Of a stretch of 64,000 nt of DNA, positions 34,604 through 46,328 are shown one piece after another. Below the pieces are notes generated by a model. It did not search any database and was not told where the DNA came from. It worked only from the letters and a program-made list of their open reading frames with translations. This DNA comes from Lineus longissimus (taxonomy: Eukaryota; Nemertea; Pilidiophora; Heteronemertea; Lineidae): positions 6,166,953-6,230,952 of the forward strand of contig NC_088324.1 in NCBI RefSeq assembly GCF_910592395.1, read 5' to 3'. How positions within the stretch are numbered: position 1 is the stretch's first letter; every line of letters begins with the position of its first letter. A program made the position numbers and the translations under genes.

Positions 34604-36751
34604 CAGTAAGTAGATTGAATTTTATCGGTCTTTTCGCAAGTTAGGCCAAACCTTATCAAAGTGTGCGTAATGGGTACAAGAGGGTGTTCAAAGCACACAC
34701 TACCGCAAGGAATATTATGACACGATCAGGACAGATTGTCCTGTCATAGGATAATGTTTAATTCATGCCATTTGAAAAAGACATGAGTAAGCCAAAGGTT
34801 GAAGAAAGCATTGATGCATTCTGATTTGAATGATCACTTAACTTTGAATGGGCCTGGATCAGTAGATGACTGACCAACACTAAAGCTGACCTGTCCGAAA
34901 TTACACTTTATTTCCAATCATGAAAAATTCAGTACATTCGGTTTTTGAAAATGTCCTTTTTTAAATCAAGTCTCATTACTTTTAAGGTACATTCAGATTT
35001 CTGACCATGGGAACAGTGGAAATATAAGGCATCACCTGGATCATTATTCTCAAGGTCATCAAAATCAATCTCATTGTCCTCAGCATCTTCATCTGCATCT
35101 TCGAGAAGGTCATTAGCAATATTTTTGTACTCCCCGTTTTCATTCGGGACGAGTCCGGCTACCTGAAAGGCACGTGCTGTGGATTCAGGAGGGACGTCAT
35201 CCCAGGCTCGGCTATGTAGAACAGATGCAAGGTGTATTCTGGGACTGGTGCCATCGGCTGCAGTATTTGCATGCTTCCAGTCTTTCCAGCGGCGCTGACA
35301 TGAGCTTTAAATGCCCTCATAATGGTCAAGTCCAAAGGTTGACTCATAGATGTGCACCGCGCGGGAATGTTATCAAGGAGATCACCAGCTCCTACAATAG
35401 GGGCACAGAATTCATCAGCCAAGTGAGGTCTTAACTGATCTAAGAGTAAAAGCCTTGTATTTGGTTCAAATTCACCAATGAATGGAGAAAAGACTTCATC
35501 AAGCCAATGTTGGAGTGTGTCATGATTCTTCCACCCTGACCGTGATGAAGTGACGCGGACATTTTCAGGAATGTTTCCAAGTCCACGAATTTCTCGGAAG
35601 AAGCCTGGTTCTCTGAACACAATATGGGCTAGCATTTTTTCCCCATTAGATCGAATTGTCAACCCAACGGTACATCCTAATTAAGAATTGCCCCTTGAAG
35701 TTTTAACGTCAACATCCCTCTGTCCAGGATTAGCTGCCGTATACATGGGCAGAAAGTCCAACTCACAAAAGGTTTGATTCATATTGTAAATATTCATATT
35801 GTATGTTGCCTCACTGTGTCCCTGACGTTTCCTTGAAATCGGCGGACACGCTCATTAGCGTCAGCTGGAATCGAAGTCGTGTTTCTTGTCTTGCGACGAA
35901 ATACAATACGTTTCCGGAACATGAAATCGCTGATCCATCCTGGAGAGCACTGAAAGATGGACCGCTCCGGTCGGTTCAAAAGGTAGTTGTCTCTATCATC
36001 ACTTGGAAGCTCATCCCACCAGCGGTGGAATTCCAGCTCGGCAGCATGGACCAGATCACCTCTGGAGACGGGGTGGGCAAGACGAGAAATTCGAGAAATC
36101 GGTTGTGAACCTGCTCCTCCACTTGTGGCCACCATCCGTCGTGGTCGCTTCTGACCCTGCTACTTGGAGCATTGTTCTCGGCCTGCTCCATTAACGTTTC
36201 CCGATTTGCTATCCATCTTCGCAATGACGTAACTGCCAACCTGAAGCGTCTGGCATACTCTGCCACATTAAGCAGCCAACCATGTTCAATCGCATGTTCA
36301 CAATCGAGGACGTGGCGCAATGGTGCAGTTACACTATAGCTGTTGTGACGTCTTGGTAGTCTAGAACTAGCAACTTCATCATCGTCATCAGTGTCCATAC
36401 CAATGGCAGTTGAGAGTATGAACACAAGATACAACAGATTTTTGCGAATTTTCGCATTTGGCATTATCTCCAGCTGGAAAAGGTCTGTCTCTCCAGCTGG
36501 AAAAAGGTCTGTCCTGAAGCTCATAGGCCTGCATGTACCATAAACCTACCTGTACCTATTACATCACGGCAATAATCGAGTCAAACAGACCACTCTCATG
36601 GGGACATCAAGCCTGGCTGAAAATTGATTAGGCCAAGTTGGCGCTACTGCCTACCCCAGGATCTAATGCTTACATGATTTCTCCCATTGTGGGCCTCAAA
36701 TTGGTTTTGGTTGTAAACTAGGCCGAAGACCGATAAAGTCCGAACTTACTG
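34604..36751 (-). mobile_element. Pogo/Tigger-like element P2
   Basis: Both termini are present (CAGTAAG at 34604, CTTACTG ending 36751) between TA dinucleotides. Length is about 2.15 kb. It contains a local duplication in the transposase, where the codons after RQH are repeated (ATATTGTAAATATTCATATTGTA near 35780-35805). Confidence 0.8.
34929..36464 (-). pseudogene. Pogo-like transposase relic (P2)
   Basis: It starts MPNAKIRKN at 36464. The C-terminus runs past DPGDAL to a TGA at 34929-34931, because the Leu codon is followed by TAT instead of a stop. Second and third catalytic Asp codons are present. The region around the first catalytic position is broken by the small duplication. Two frameshifts divide the N-terminal half. 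Confidence 0.75.
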
Positions 36752-37096
36752 TATATAGTAACTGGCTTGAGGCTACTTCGGGTCACTTTAGCCCAATGGT
36801 AATAGGCAGGTTTCGCACCGTTACGAACTACGAAAACCGAGCACGAAAATCGAAAGAAGACGAAGAAATATTCTCATAGGGGAGCAAAATCTAAAGTCTT
36901 CTCCTGCTTTTTGGCTGGGGAAGCCTAATGTAACGAAGAATTAGAAATAGTTTTATTATAATAGTGGATTAAAATCAATAGTCTTCACCAGCCAACAAGC
37001 TTAATTAACAACATCACCTTACAACCGGAAAGCAACTATCACTTATATGTTTACCATCCCGTGACCAGCTCAATTTTTATCATTTTTATTTCGTAG
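36752..37096. other. Intron end before L4
   Basis: It carries the inverted-repeat hairpin described before L3, with one arm mutated (CTTTTTGGCTGG). No other feature is supported. Confidence 0.5.
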
Positions 37097-37662
37097 CCTA
37101 TCTGGAAATGCGGAGTACGTTGAGTCTCTAGTTTTTGAGAAAGTGCTTCAGTTTAATGATAAGCACGCATCTGCAACTCTACCTTACATGAATACATTAA
37201 AATACAAACAGATTACAATTACCTTTTATATAAGATTCCTTCCGAACAAGCCTGCCCAGAATCTGTGGGTATGTTTCCGTACTGATGTAGAAAGAATTAA
37301 CATAGGAAATAACCTAAATAAGCAAGTGAGGATTGGTGTGTGGCACAAGGATACCTCTAAACATATCATTGTACAAGACATTTTTTACTTTTACATCGAC
37401 TATCAATCGATTGTCAGTCGCAAATGTTGGCAGCATTTTGCTGTTACAATTACCAGTAATAAGTCTACTCCTAAGCCCCATGTCAAACTTTATAGGAACG
37501 GAAACCTCTTAAACATGATAAAGTTTAAGCGATACATAAATACGCATAAGAGGAGAAAGTATTCATTTTTGGGTCAATTCAATCATATGAATCAAATGTC
37601 GAATTTGAGGTTTTACCCAACTATCGTGACAAACCTTGATATTTTGAGGAGCAAAAAAAGAG
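37097..37662 (+). CDS. LamG-like lectin domain exon L4
   Basis: 188 codons. The fall-back stop is at 37689-37691. The variable middle differs strongly from L3 (CFRTDVERINIGNNLNKQV against SFYTDVEIISVGDNSQKEV), while the WQHFAVTIT and HVKLYRNGNLL strands are identical. The late strand is NLRFYPT as in class A. No PAN exon follows this copy. Confidence 0.75.
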
Positions 37663-37895
37663 GTAGGTTGGTCAACTTGTTAAGTATCTGAGCCGGAGGC
37701 CTGCACCACGACTTTGAATGCGAGTTTATTATTTTCATATTATGCATTGGTCCGACTAGGAATTTTAGGATATTATTGTGCTGGGAGACGCAGTTTTCTT
37801 GTGAAAACTTGAATTTATGTTGACATCAGACGACTGTAATTCACCATCCAATCAGTCGTAATGAGCATCATCAGATACCTAAGCTAATCAAATAA

Positions 37896-38894
37896 TGAAA
37901 AGGCTAGTGGCCATTGTGCTCGCCGGTATTCAGGTAATGACTTAATTGACTTAATTGACAATGGGCCTTGAAAAGTAGGTCAAATCAAAAACCGGTATAA
38001 TATGTAATGTATCCTTGCTGGGAGTAACAACTTGTTCGAATACGAATCACTAATCACACTTTCTAGGTTTTTCACTTTTTACCCTCTGGTGTCCATGTCG
38101 AGATAGAGATCAGACCAAAATTCAGTGACAGAGGTAACCTGACCTAGGGTGTGTATAAAGTTTCAAGCCCATATCCCTAGCAGTTTTGAAACGTGCCACA
38201 GTTATGCTCAAACGGCCAATTTTCGCCATTTGACCTCTATGACCTTGAAAAACAAGTCAAATCAAAAACCTCTATGATATGTGATGTATCCTGGCTGGGA
38301 GTACCTACCATAACAATTTTATCAAAAACAAATCACTAATAAGTGAGATATCACACTTTTTGTGTTTTCAGTTTTGGCCCCCTGCTGGCCAAGTCAATAA
38401 TCAGATCAGACCAAAATTGGCTGTCAGAGGTCATCTGACCTAGGGGGTCATTTATAAAAACGTCCAAGCTCATAGCCCTACCAGTTAAGAAACGTGCCAC
38501 AGTTACACTCAAACGGCAAATTTACGCCATTACACCTCTGTGACCCAGAAAAGAAGGTACAATCAAAAACACGTATGCTATGTGATGTATCCTTGCTAGG
38601 AGTACCTACCATAAAAATGTCATTAAAAAACAAGTTACTTATAAGTGAGATATCACACTATTTATGTTTACAGTTTTGGTCCCCCTGGTGGCCAAGTCAA
38701 GAATCAGACCGGACCGAAATTCAGTGTCAAAGGTCATCCGACCAAGGGGGTCCTGAATACATAGTTTTGAGTTCATAGCCCAAGCAGTTAAGAAACGTGC
38801 CACTGTTTTTGAAATAGGATACGACGGACGACGACGATGACGATGACGGACCACGGACACTGCGGTGTTGTTAGACTCACCGTATCGGTGAGCC
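37896..38894. mobile_element. AGGTCA-rich repeat element, copy 2
   Basis: It sits at the same site as copy 1 and is nearly identical to it, including the terminal CTCACCGTATCGGTGAG hairpin. A short ACTTAATTG duplication lies near the left end. The units at the left edge and at L4 are therefore close relatives. Confidence 0.65.
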
Positions 38895-40013
38895 AAAAAT
38901 CAGCATCGGTCGGAATGGTTCAACCAAATTCTTATGTCAGGAAAACATCAGGACAATGGCCAATATTACTGCAGTTCATCAAACGTTATCAGCAAGTTGG
39001 TATTTTAATATACATGTACTATGGAAATGTTACTCTACATGTGCAAGTTGTGGCAATATTTAGATTTTTTAGCATGCGAAATGTCCCCAAACCTCTTCGG
39101 CACATGCAGCTTGTTTTTAAAGGAATGGGTTTATTTTTCTCCTGTTTCTGAGCAAACAATACTTCTGAATGTTTTTGACGATCTCCAAATTTTGTTTGTA
39201 CTCTTAGTTATAAAAAACATGATTTTCATAAATGTTCCCCCTCAAACCTTCACCTCATTAACAGGGTCACTGAAGGCAGTGAAGGCAGTGTTGCTTTGCC
39301 GTGATTTGTTGGGCAGAAACCTTGCAAACTACGCCTTTTCTTTCCCACTTTTCTAATTGTTCGAAGCTAACTTAGGAAAAGATGACGAATGTACGCACTG
39401 CCAGTGTATTTTTATGTGTTCAAGCAATTACAAGTTACGTCATCTGCCGCCGAGGTTGCAGAAATGAAACATCTATATCTACAGCAAGACGTCACAGCGT
39501 AGATCCATTGCTCCATGCAGCGCCTTACTAGTGCATCGGTCCTCATGGAGAGGATCGACGCATGGAGGGCTGACTCACTCGGTTCAAATCGGAGTCAACA
39601 TCGGAATAGCATGATAATTCGAGCAGATTTCGAATTTGTCCTTTTTTTGTGAAATTGGTCGATTGAAACAACTTTATAGAGGTGACTGGGCAGCCGACAG
39701 CTTTGGAATACTGCCCTTCAATTCCTAATACCAACGGTTTTCCGAACAAGCATATTTCGGCTCAAATTTAAATATTAGCTTCTTGTCTCCTCCAATAATG
39801 AACATTTTGGAATAGCTTTATAGTACAATTAGAGAAATATTGGCATCTGTTCAACAAGATAGCTGCCGAAACATGAGCATTAGTTGCAGCGAACATATGC
39901 CGAACAGGTTATATCGAGGGGAAGTTGCTGAAAACAATGCATAGGCCTATTCGTGAATGTGGCAGTTGTCTTTATGTCTATAAACACATCGAGAGCATTT
40001 TCAAGTAATAAAA
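38895..40013. other. Spacer after L4 ending in a deletion that removed the PAN exon
   Basis: The switched block is at about 39482-39745 (minus orientation). At about 40009-40020 the spacer passes from TCAAGTAATAAAAG directly to TAATAACAAAGACAC, which in sister units lie about 1.8 kb apart on either side of the PAN exon. TAATAA is present at both edges of the deletion. Confidence 0.7.
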
Positions 40014-40231
40014 GTAATAACAAAGACACAAGAAACATTTTGTTGCTCATAGCGAGAACTCGATCAATATAATATATAGATATTAAACGTATTGACTTCA
40101 TATAGTTCATATAATGTAATATTACAACGGCGAATTCAAAGCAAAACTGGACATCTCATCGTTATTTTCCAAATGGTTCAAGGCACGATGTCGGATTCGA
40201 CTTGGTACGTACAAGAGTCAGACGACCGATT
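40014..40231. promoter_or_regulatory. Candidate promoter region of S7
   Basis: The TATA-like ATATAATATATAG (about 40069) survives the deletion, so this signal exon keeps the same immediate upstream sequence as the others. Confidence 0.35.
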
Positions 40232-40406
40232 ATGACAGTTGACCGGAATCATGGCATAGATTCCAAAAACGTGCTGTTAATTGAATTCAACTTTTGTTGG
40301 TGTTTGATAGTCGCATCAGTGATGATTTCGTGGTCATACTTGATGTGCATTTGTGTGCTTATAACACTTAATATAGGAGGTGTGACTGCTGGCTCTCCCC
40401 CGAAAG
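40232..40406 (+). CDS. Signal-peptide exon S7, internal Met lost
   Basis: The codon equivalent to Met26 is ATA (CLIVASVM), so only the upstream MTVDRNHG start can be used. If Met26 is the true start in the other copies, this copy is silenced. If Met1 is used, it remains functional. Donor and phase are normal. Confidence 0.5.
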
Positions 40407-40825
40407 GTAAGACAGAGACCACGATATAAGGGCATTGTTGTTCCCAACAAGTTAGTCAGTGATTTGGCTTTAACTTACGAACATAACGTGAAGTCATAAT
40501 ACACGCTATATTCGTGACCTAACATGTTTGAACAACTGGCCTCGGCCTAGAACACCGATGATGGGCCAGACGAACATGTGTTAATGCTGAAAGATGAAAT
40601 GCTTGTGACCACGTACGGGGGGGGGGCTGTTCTTAATTTCAGTCATTATAGTTGAAGTATTCGCTGGAAGAAACTGTCGTTTATGGGTTCTAGAACTTGA
40701 TTCACAAACGCTTATTAGAAATATTACAAATACTAATGTTATTATAATATGATTGTTAGCTCTTCTGGATTACAAGCTTGATGGATCTGATCCGGATATA
40801 CGGTTTGTATATCACAGCACATATA
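40407..40825. other. Intron segment S7 to P3
   Basis: G run of about 10 bases at 40617-40626. No coding sequence is seen. Confidence 0.5.
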
Positions 40826-41023
40826 CAGTAAGTAGTTTGAATTTTATCGGTCTTTTCGCAAGTTAGGCCAAACCTTATTAAAGTGTGCGTAATGGGTACA
40901 AGAGGGGTGTTCAAAGCACACACTACCGCAAGGAATATCATGACACGATCAGGACAGATTGTCCTGTCATACGATAATGTTTAATTCATGTCATTTGAAA
41001 ATGACATGAGTAAGCCAGAGTTT

Positions 41024-41407
41024 GAAGAAAGCATTGATGCATTCTGATTTGAATGATTTGAATGGGCCTAGATCAGTAGATGACTGACGAACACTAAAGC
41101 TGACCTGTCCGAAATTACACTTTATTTCCAATCATGAAAAATTCAGTACATTCGGTTTTTGAAAATGTCCTTTTCTAAATCAATTCTCATTACTTTTAAG
41201 GTACATTCAGATTTCGAAGAAAGCATTGATGCATTCTGATTTGAATGATTTGAATGGGCCTAGATCAGTAGATGACTGACGAACACTAAAGCTGACCTGT
41301 CCGAAATTACACTTTATTTCCAATCATGAAAAATTCAGTACATTCGGTTTTTGAAAATGTCCTTTTCTAAATCAATTCTCATTACTTTTAAGGTACATTC
41401 AGATTTC
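41024..41407. repeat. 192-base tandem duplication in P3
   Basis: GAAGAAAGCATTGATGCATTC begins at 41024 and the same run, less its first few bases, resumes at 41216. The two copies are almost identical through AAGGTACATTCAGATTT. The sister elements have a single copy, so this is a recent local event. Confidence 0.8.
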
Positions 41408-41427
41408 TGACTATAGGAACAGTGGAA

Positions 41428-42420
41428 TTATAAGGCATCACCTGGATCATCATTCTCAAGGTCATCAAAATCAATCTCATTGTCCTCAGCATCTTCATCT
41501 TCGAGAAGGTCATTAGTAATATATTTCTGTACTCCCCGTTTTCATTCGGGACTAGTCCGGCTACCTGAAAGGCACGTGCTGTGAATTCAGGAGGGACGTC
41601 ATCGGAAGCTCGGCTATGTAGAACAGATGGAAGGGGTATTCTGGGACAAGTGCCATCGGCTGCAGTATTTGCATGCTTCCAGTCTTTCCAGCGGCGCTGA
41701 CGTGAGCTTTAAATGCCCTCATAATGGTCAAGTCCAAAGGTTGACTCATAGATGTGCACCGCGCGGGAATGTTATCAAGGAGCACACCAGCTTCTACAAT
41801 AGGGGCACAGAATTCATCAGCCAAGTGAGGTCTAAACCGATCTAAGAGTAAAAGCCTTGTTTTTCGTTCAAATTCAGTAATGAAAAAAAAAAGACTTCAT
41901 CAAGCCAATGTTGGAGTGTGTCATGATTCTCCAACCCTGACCGTGATGAAGTGACACGGACATTTTCAGGAATGCTTTCAAGTCCACGAATTTCTCGTAT
42001 GAAGCCTGGTTCTCTGAACACAACATGGATTGGCATTTTTTCCCCACTAGATCGAATTGTCAACGCAACGGTGCATCCTAATTTAGAATTGCCCCTTGAA
42101 GTTTTAACGTCAACATCCCCCTGTCCCGGAGTAGCTGCCGTATACATGGGCAGAAAGTCCAACTGAAAAAAGGTTTCATTCATATTGTAAATTGTATGTT
42201 GCCTCACTGTGTCCCTGACGTTTCCTTGAAATCGGCGGACACGCTCATTAGCGTCTGCTGGAATCGAAGTGGTGTTTCTTGTCTTGCGACGAAATACAAT
42301 ACGTTTCCGTATCAAGAAATCGCTGATCCATCCTGGAGAGCACTGAAAAAGAGACCGTTCCGGTCGGTTCAAAAGGTAGTTGTCTCTATCATCACCTGGA
42401 AGCTCATCACACCAGCGGTG
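41428..42420 (-). pseudogene. Pogo-like transposase relic (P3), N-terminus deleted
   Basis: The frame 41842-42372 reads from LNRPERSLFQCSPGW through IYNMNETFFQLDF and VTSSRSGLENHD. The usual catalytic NMDET is NMNET. A frameshift at poly-A 41884-41891 separates it from the LADEF...QPLDL part at 41561-41824. Stop TAA at 41428-41430. Confidence 0.75.
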
Positions 42421-42453
42421 AAGTCCGAAGACCGATAAAATCCGAACTTACTG

Positions 42454-42798
42454 TATATACTAACTGGCTTGAGGCCACTTCGGGTCACTTTAGCCCATTG
42501 GTAATAGGAAGGTTTCGCACCGTTACGAACTACGAAAACCGAGCACGAAAATCGAAAGAAGACGAAGAAATATTCTCATAGGGGAGCAAAATCTAAAGTC
42601 TTCTCCTGCTTGTTGGCTGGGGAAGCTTAATGTAACGAAGAATTGGAAATAGTTTTATTATAATAGTGGATAAAAATCAATAGTCTTCACCAGCCAACAA
42701 GCTTAATCAACAACATTACCTAACATCCGGAAAGCAACTATCACTGACATGTTTGCCATCACGTGACCAGTTCAATTCCTATCATTTTTATTTCGTAG
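42454..42798. other. Intron end before L5
   Basis: This is nearly identical to 48434-48778 (I see about 4 differences) and carries the 13-base inverted repeat. It is useful as the slowly changing comparison for the L5/L6 exons. Confidence 0.6.
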
Positions 42799-43361
42799 CC
42801 TATCTGGAAATGCGAAGTACGTCGAGTCTCTAGTTTTTGGGAAAGTGCTTCAGTTTAATGATAAGCACGCATCTGCAACTCTACCTTATATGAATACATT
42901 CAAATACAAACATATTACAATTACCTTTTATATAAGATTCCTTCAGGGCAAGCTTGTCCAAAAGTGGGTATGTTTCTGTACTGATGTAGAAAGAATTTGC
43001 GTAGGAAATAACCAAAATCAGCAAGTGGTGATTGGTGTGTGGCACAGGGATACCTCTAAACAGATCAATGTGCGATACATTTTTCACTTTTACATCGGCT
43101 ATCAGTCGATTGTCAGTCGCAAATGTTGGCAGCATATTGCTGTTACAATTACCAGGAATAAGTCTACTCCTAAGCCCCATGTCAAACTTTATAGGAACGG
43201 GAACCTCTTAAGAATGACAGAGTATAAGCGATATAAAAAAAAGCATGTGTGGAGAAAGATTTCAGGTTTTGGTAGATTCATTCGAATGAATCAAATGTCG
43301 AATTTTAGGTTTTACCCAACTATAGCGACAAAACTTGATATTTTGAGGAGCAAAAAAAGAG
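42799..43361 (+). CDS. LamG-like lectin domain exon L5
   Basis: 187 codons, fall-back stop 43388-43390. Compared with L6 I count about 20 amino-acid replacements, clustered in the GNNQNQQVVIG region, the YQSIVSRKCW approach and the MTEYKRYKKKHVWRKISGFGR segment. This exceeds the change in the adjoining intron. The strand WQHIAVTIT has Ile for Phe, shared with L6. Confidence 0.75.
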
Positions 43362-43390
43362 GTAGGTTGGTCAACTCGTTAATTATCTGA

Positions 43391-44327
43391 GCCTGAGGGC
43401 TTCACCACCACTTTGAAGACGAGTTTATTATTTTCATATTATGCACTGGTCCGACTAGGAATTTTAGGATATTATTGTGCTGGGAGACGTAGTAGACGCA
43501 CTGCCAGTGTATTTTTATGTGTTCAAGCAATTACAAGTTATGTCATCTGCCACCGAGGTTGTTTGGGGCTCTCCCCGATTCGCCAAGCAAAAAGGAAACA
43601 TCTATATCTACAGCAAGACGTCACAGCGTACATCCATGGCTCCATGCAGCGCCTTACTAGTGCATCGGTCCTCATGGAGAGGATCGACGCATGGAGGGCT
43701 GACTCGGTTCAAATCGGGGTCAACATCGGAATAGCATGATAATTCGGGCAGATTTGGAATTTTTCCTTTTTTTGTGAAATTTGTTGATGGAAACAACTTC
43801 ATAGAGGTGACTGGGCAGTCGACAGCTTGGGAATACTGCCCTTAATGATACCAATGGTCCTTCGAACAAGCATATTTCGGCTCAAATTTAAATATTAGCT
43901 TCTTGTCTCCTCCAATAATGAACTTTGGAATAGCTTGATAGTACAATTTGAGAAATATTGGCATCTGTTCAACAAGATAGCTGCCGAAACATGAGCATTA
44001 GTTGCAGCGAACACATGCCGAACAGGGTATATCAAGGGGAAATTGCTGAAAACAATGCATATGCCTATTCGTGAATGTTGCAGTTGTCTTAATGTCTGTA
44101 AACACCTCGAGAGCTTTTTCAAGTAATAAAAGCTTATTAGCTATCCAGATCAGAGTCCAATATATTTACAGTAATATAGTAATATGTCTATAGTAAGAGA
44201 AGATCTTTAAAGGTTAATTGTCGATCAGACGAATGCTAAGCCAGCTATGTGCCAAAGTATAAACCAGGCACAAGACCAATGATACTGGGTCAATGAACTT
44301 TTGTTAATGCTTTCGACTCTTCCGTAG
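43391..44327. other. Shortened spacer L5-N4
   Basis: About 500 bases are missing relative to 30301-31840 (GGAGACGTAG joins to TAGACGCACTG). The switched block is at about 43612-43866 on the minus strand. No gene is supported. Confidence 0.55.
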
Positions 44328-44517
44328 CATTCTTGTTCACCAAACAAGGAACAGTGCACGAAACTTTACATGAATTAGTAGTTGTGGACCATATTCGATC
44401 TAAGCTTGATTGTACCAGAGAATGCTTGAAACAATTCATGACTAGTGAGGCAGAAAGGTGTCTCGGGTTCCTTTACGAAGTCAGAAGGACCAGTTGTGCG
44501 GTTTACCAAGTATTTGT
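44328..44517 (+). CDS. PAN-like exon N4
   Basis: Length and phases are standard. Replacements are ETLHELV, ECLKQF, AERC and VYQVF. All four cysteines are kept. The open frame continues to 44590 if unspliced. Confidence 0.65.
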
Positions 44518-45732
44518 GTCGATCTCATCCTTAAATAATTATGGAGCGACGACAACAAGGTATCAACGACAGAAATTTGCATGTACCTAAAGTAATAGAG
44601 CTCACTATCTAAGGAACAAAGCAAGATATTACATTTTCATTGAAAAAAAGTTGTTGTAAATCATCTGACCCATCTTCTCAGAAAATGGCATGACGATAGC
44701 ATTGATAATGAAACTGCCAGGGGCCATTGTGCTCACCGTATAGATATTTTGTGCTTTGGAATTCATCCAGATTAAGAAACATTGAAACATTGAAACGACT
44801 GAGATAAACAAAAGACAAGGTAGCTCATCAATGTGGTACAAATTAGTTACGTGACTGAAAAATCTAACCCACTTGTACAACTTCACATATTACCTATTAT
44901 CGCTGAAAGTAAAAGCTCTCCGCCATGCAGGGTGAATCCCCTCTACAGGTAACTATGCAGCGACGTCAAGCCGATATCAACTACAGGAAATTTGAAAATA
45001 AATCACAGCGAGTGGAGCTGCAAAATGATAATATGCTCCTAGGATGTCTGTACGGAAAGTTCGGGTGTCAAGGGGAAAAGGAAATGGGAAAATCGTAGTG
45101 CTGAAAGTATAAATCGCTTGAAATCTGCGGGTTTTTTGGTTGATGCGTTTGATAACAAGTTAGACCTGTAAGAAAGGCAATCTAATGAAGAAAAACGCCG
45201 ACTCAAATAACGCATGAGACGATAATAATGACGCAATTAGTCACAAACAGCTCAATATTGATGACTCATTGAAAGTCTTTAAAAATCTATATCGTAAATG
45301 ATGACTTGGATATTTGTACAAATTTTGACTTTCGCTCTTATAAATTAATGATATGTACCACACACACAAACAACGAGAGCATTGCTGTAAATACAATTGA
45401 AAGTTATTCCAAATTGTGATCATTGAAATTACAGGTGATAAAGATTGATACCTTTTTTATTGGCCACCCGATATATCCTTTCAAACTCAATCTACTTTCC
45501 ACTCAAGCAAAAAATTATTGATTAATAACAAAGACACAAGAAACATTTTGTTTCTCATAGCGAGAACTCGATCAATATAATATATAGATATTAAACGTAT
45601 TGACTTCATATAGTTCATATAATGTAATATTACAACGGCGAATTCAAAGCAAAACTGGACATCCCATCGCTATTTTTCAAATGGTTCAAGGCACTTGGTC
45701 GTATTCGACTTGGTACAAGAGTAAGACTGATT
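44518..45732. other. Spacer N4-S8 with remnant of an AGGTCA-element
   Basis: Bases about 44710-44793 are the left end of the element found complete at 52335 (GGCCATTGTGCTCACCG onward), inserted at the same place. The rest of the element and part of the flank are deleted. The region near 45585 is TATA-like. Confidence 0.55.
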
Positions 45733-45907
45733 ATGACAGCTGATCGGAATCATGGCATAGATTCCAAAAAGGTGCTGTTGATTGACTTCAACCTTTGTTG
45801 GTGTTTGATGGTGGCATCAGTGATGATTTCGTGGTCATACTTTATGTGCACTTGTGCACTTATAACACTTAATGTAGGAGGTGTGACTGCTGGCTCTCCC
45901 CCGAAAG
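45733..45907 (+). CDS. Signal-peptide exon S8
   Basis: Class B exon with MTADRNHG, SWSYFMCTCALITLNVGG and a normal donor. It shares the Thr in the core with S6. Confidence 0.6.
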
Positions 45908-46328
45908 GTAAGATAGAGACCACGATATAAGGGCATTGTTGTTCCCAACAAGTTAGTCAGTGATTTGGCTTTAACTTACGAACATAACGTGAAGTAAAAG
46001 TACACGCTATATTCGTGACCTAACATGTTTGAACAACTTGCCTCGGCCTAGAACACCGATGATGGGCCAGACGAACATGTGTTAATGAGAGATGAAATGC
46101 TTGTGACCACGTACGGGGGGGGGGGGGGGTGGTCCTTAATTAAAGTCATTATGGTTTAAGTATTCGCTGGAAGAAACTGTCGTTTATGGGTTCTAGTACT
46201 TGTTTCACAAACGCTTATTAGAAATATTACAAATACTAATGTTATTATAATATGATTGTTAGCTCTTCTGGATTACAAGCTTGATGGATCTGATCCGGAT
46301 ATACGGTTTGTATATCACAGTACATATA
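45908..46328. other. Intron segment S8 to P4
   Basis: It has the longest G run of the array, about 15 bases at 46115-46129, followed by TGG instead of the usual CTG. Confidence 0.55.

Larger units (their letters stand above)
40826..42453 (-). mobile_element. Pogo/Tigger-like element P3, internally rearranged
   Basis: Both termini are present. A deletion between the CENP-B-type domain and the right terminus (junction near 42421) removes the N-terminal third of the transposase. A 192-base tandem duplication lies at 41024-41407. Confidence 0.8.

Noticed and set aside
36003-36194. Plus-strand open frames over pogo relics (also 28641, 47500, 56582, 63551)
   Set aside because: Each mirrors the antisense transposase and the frame content follows that gene.
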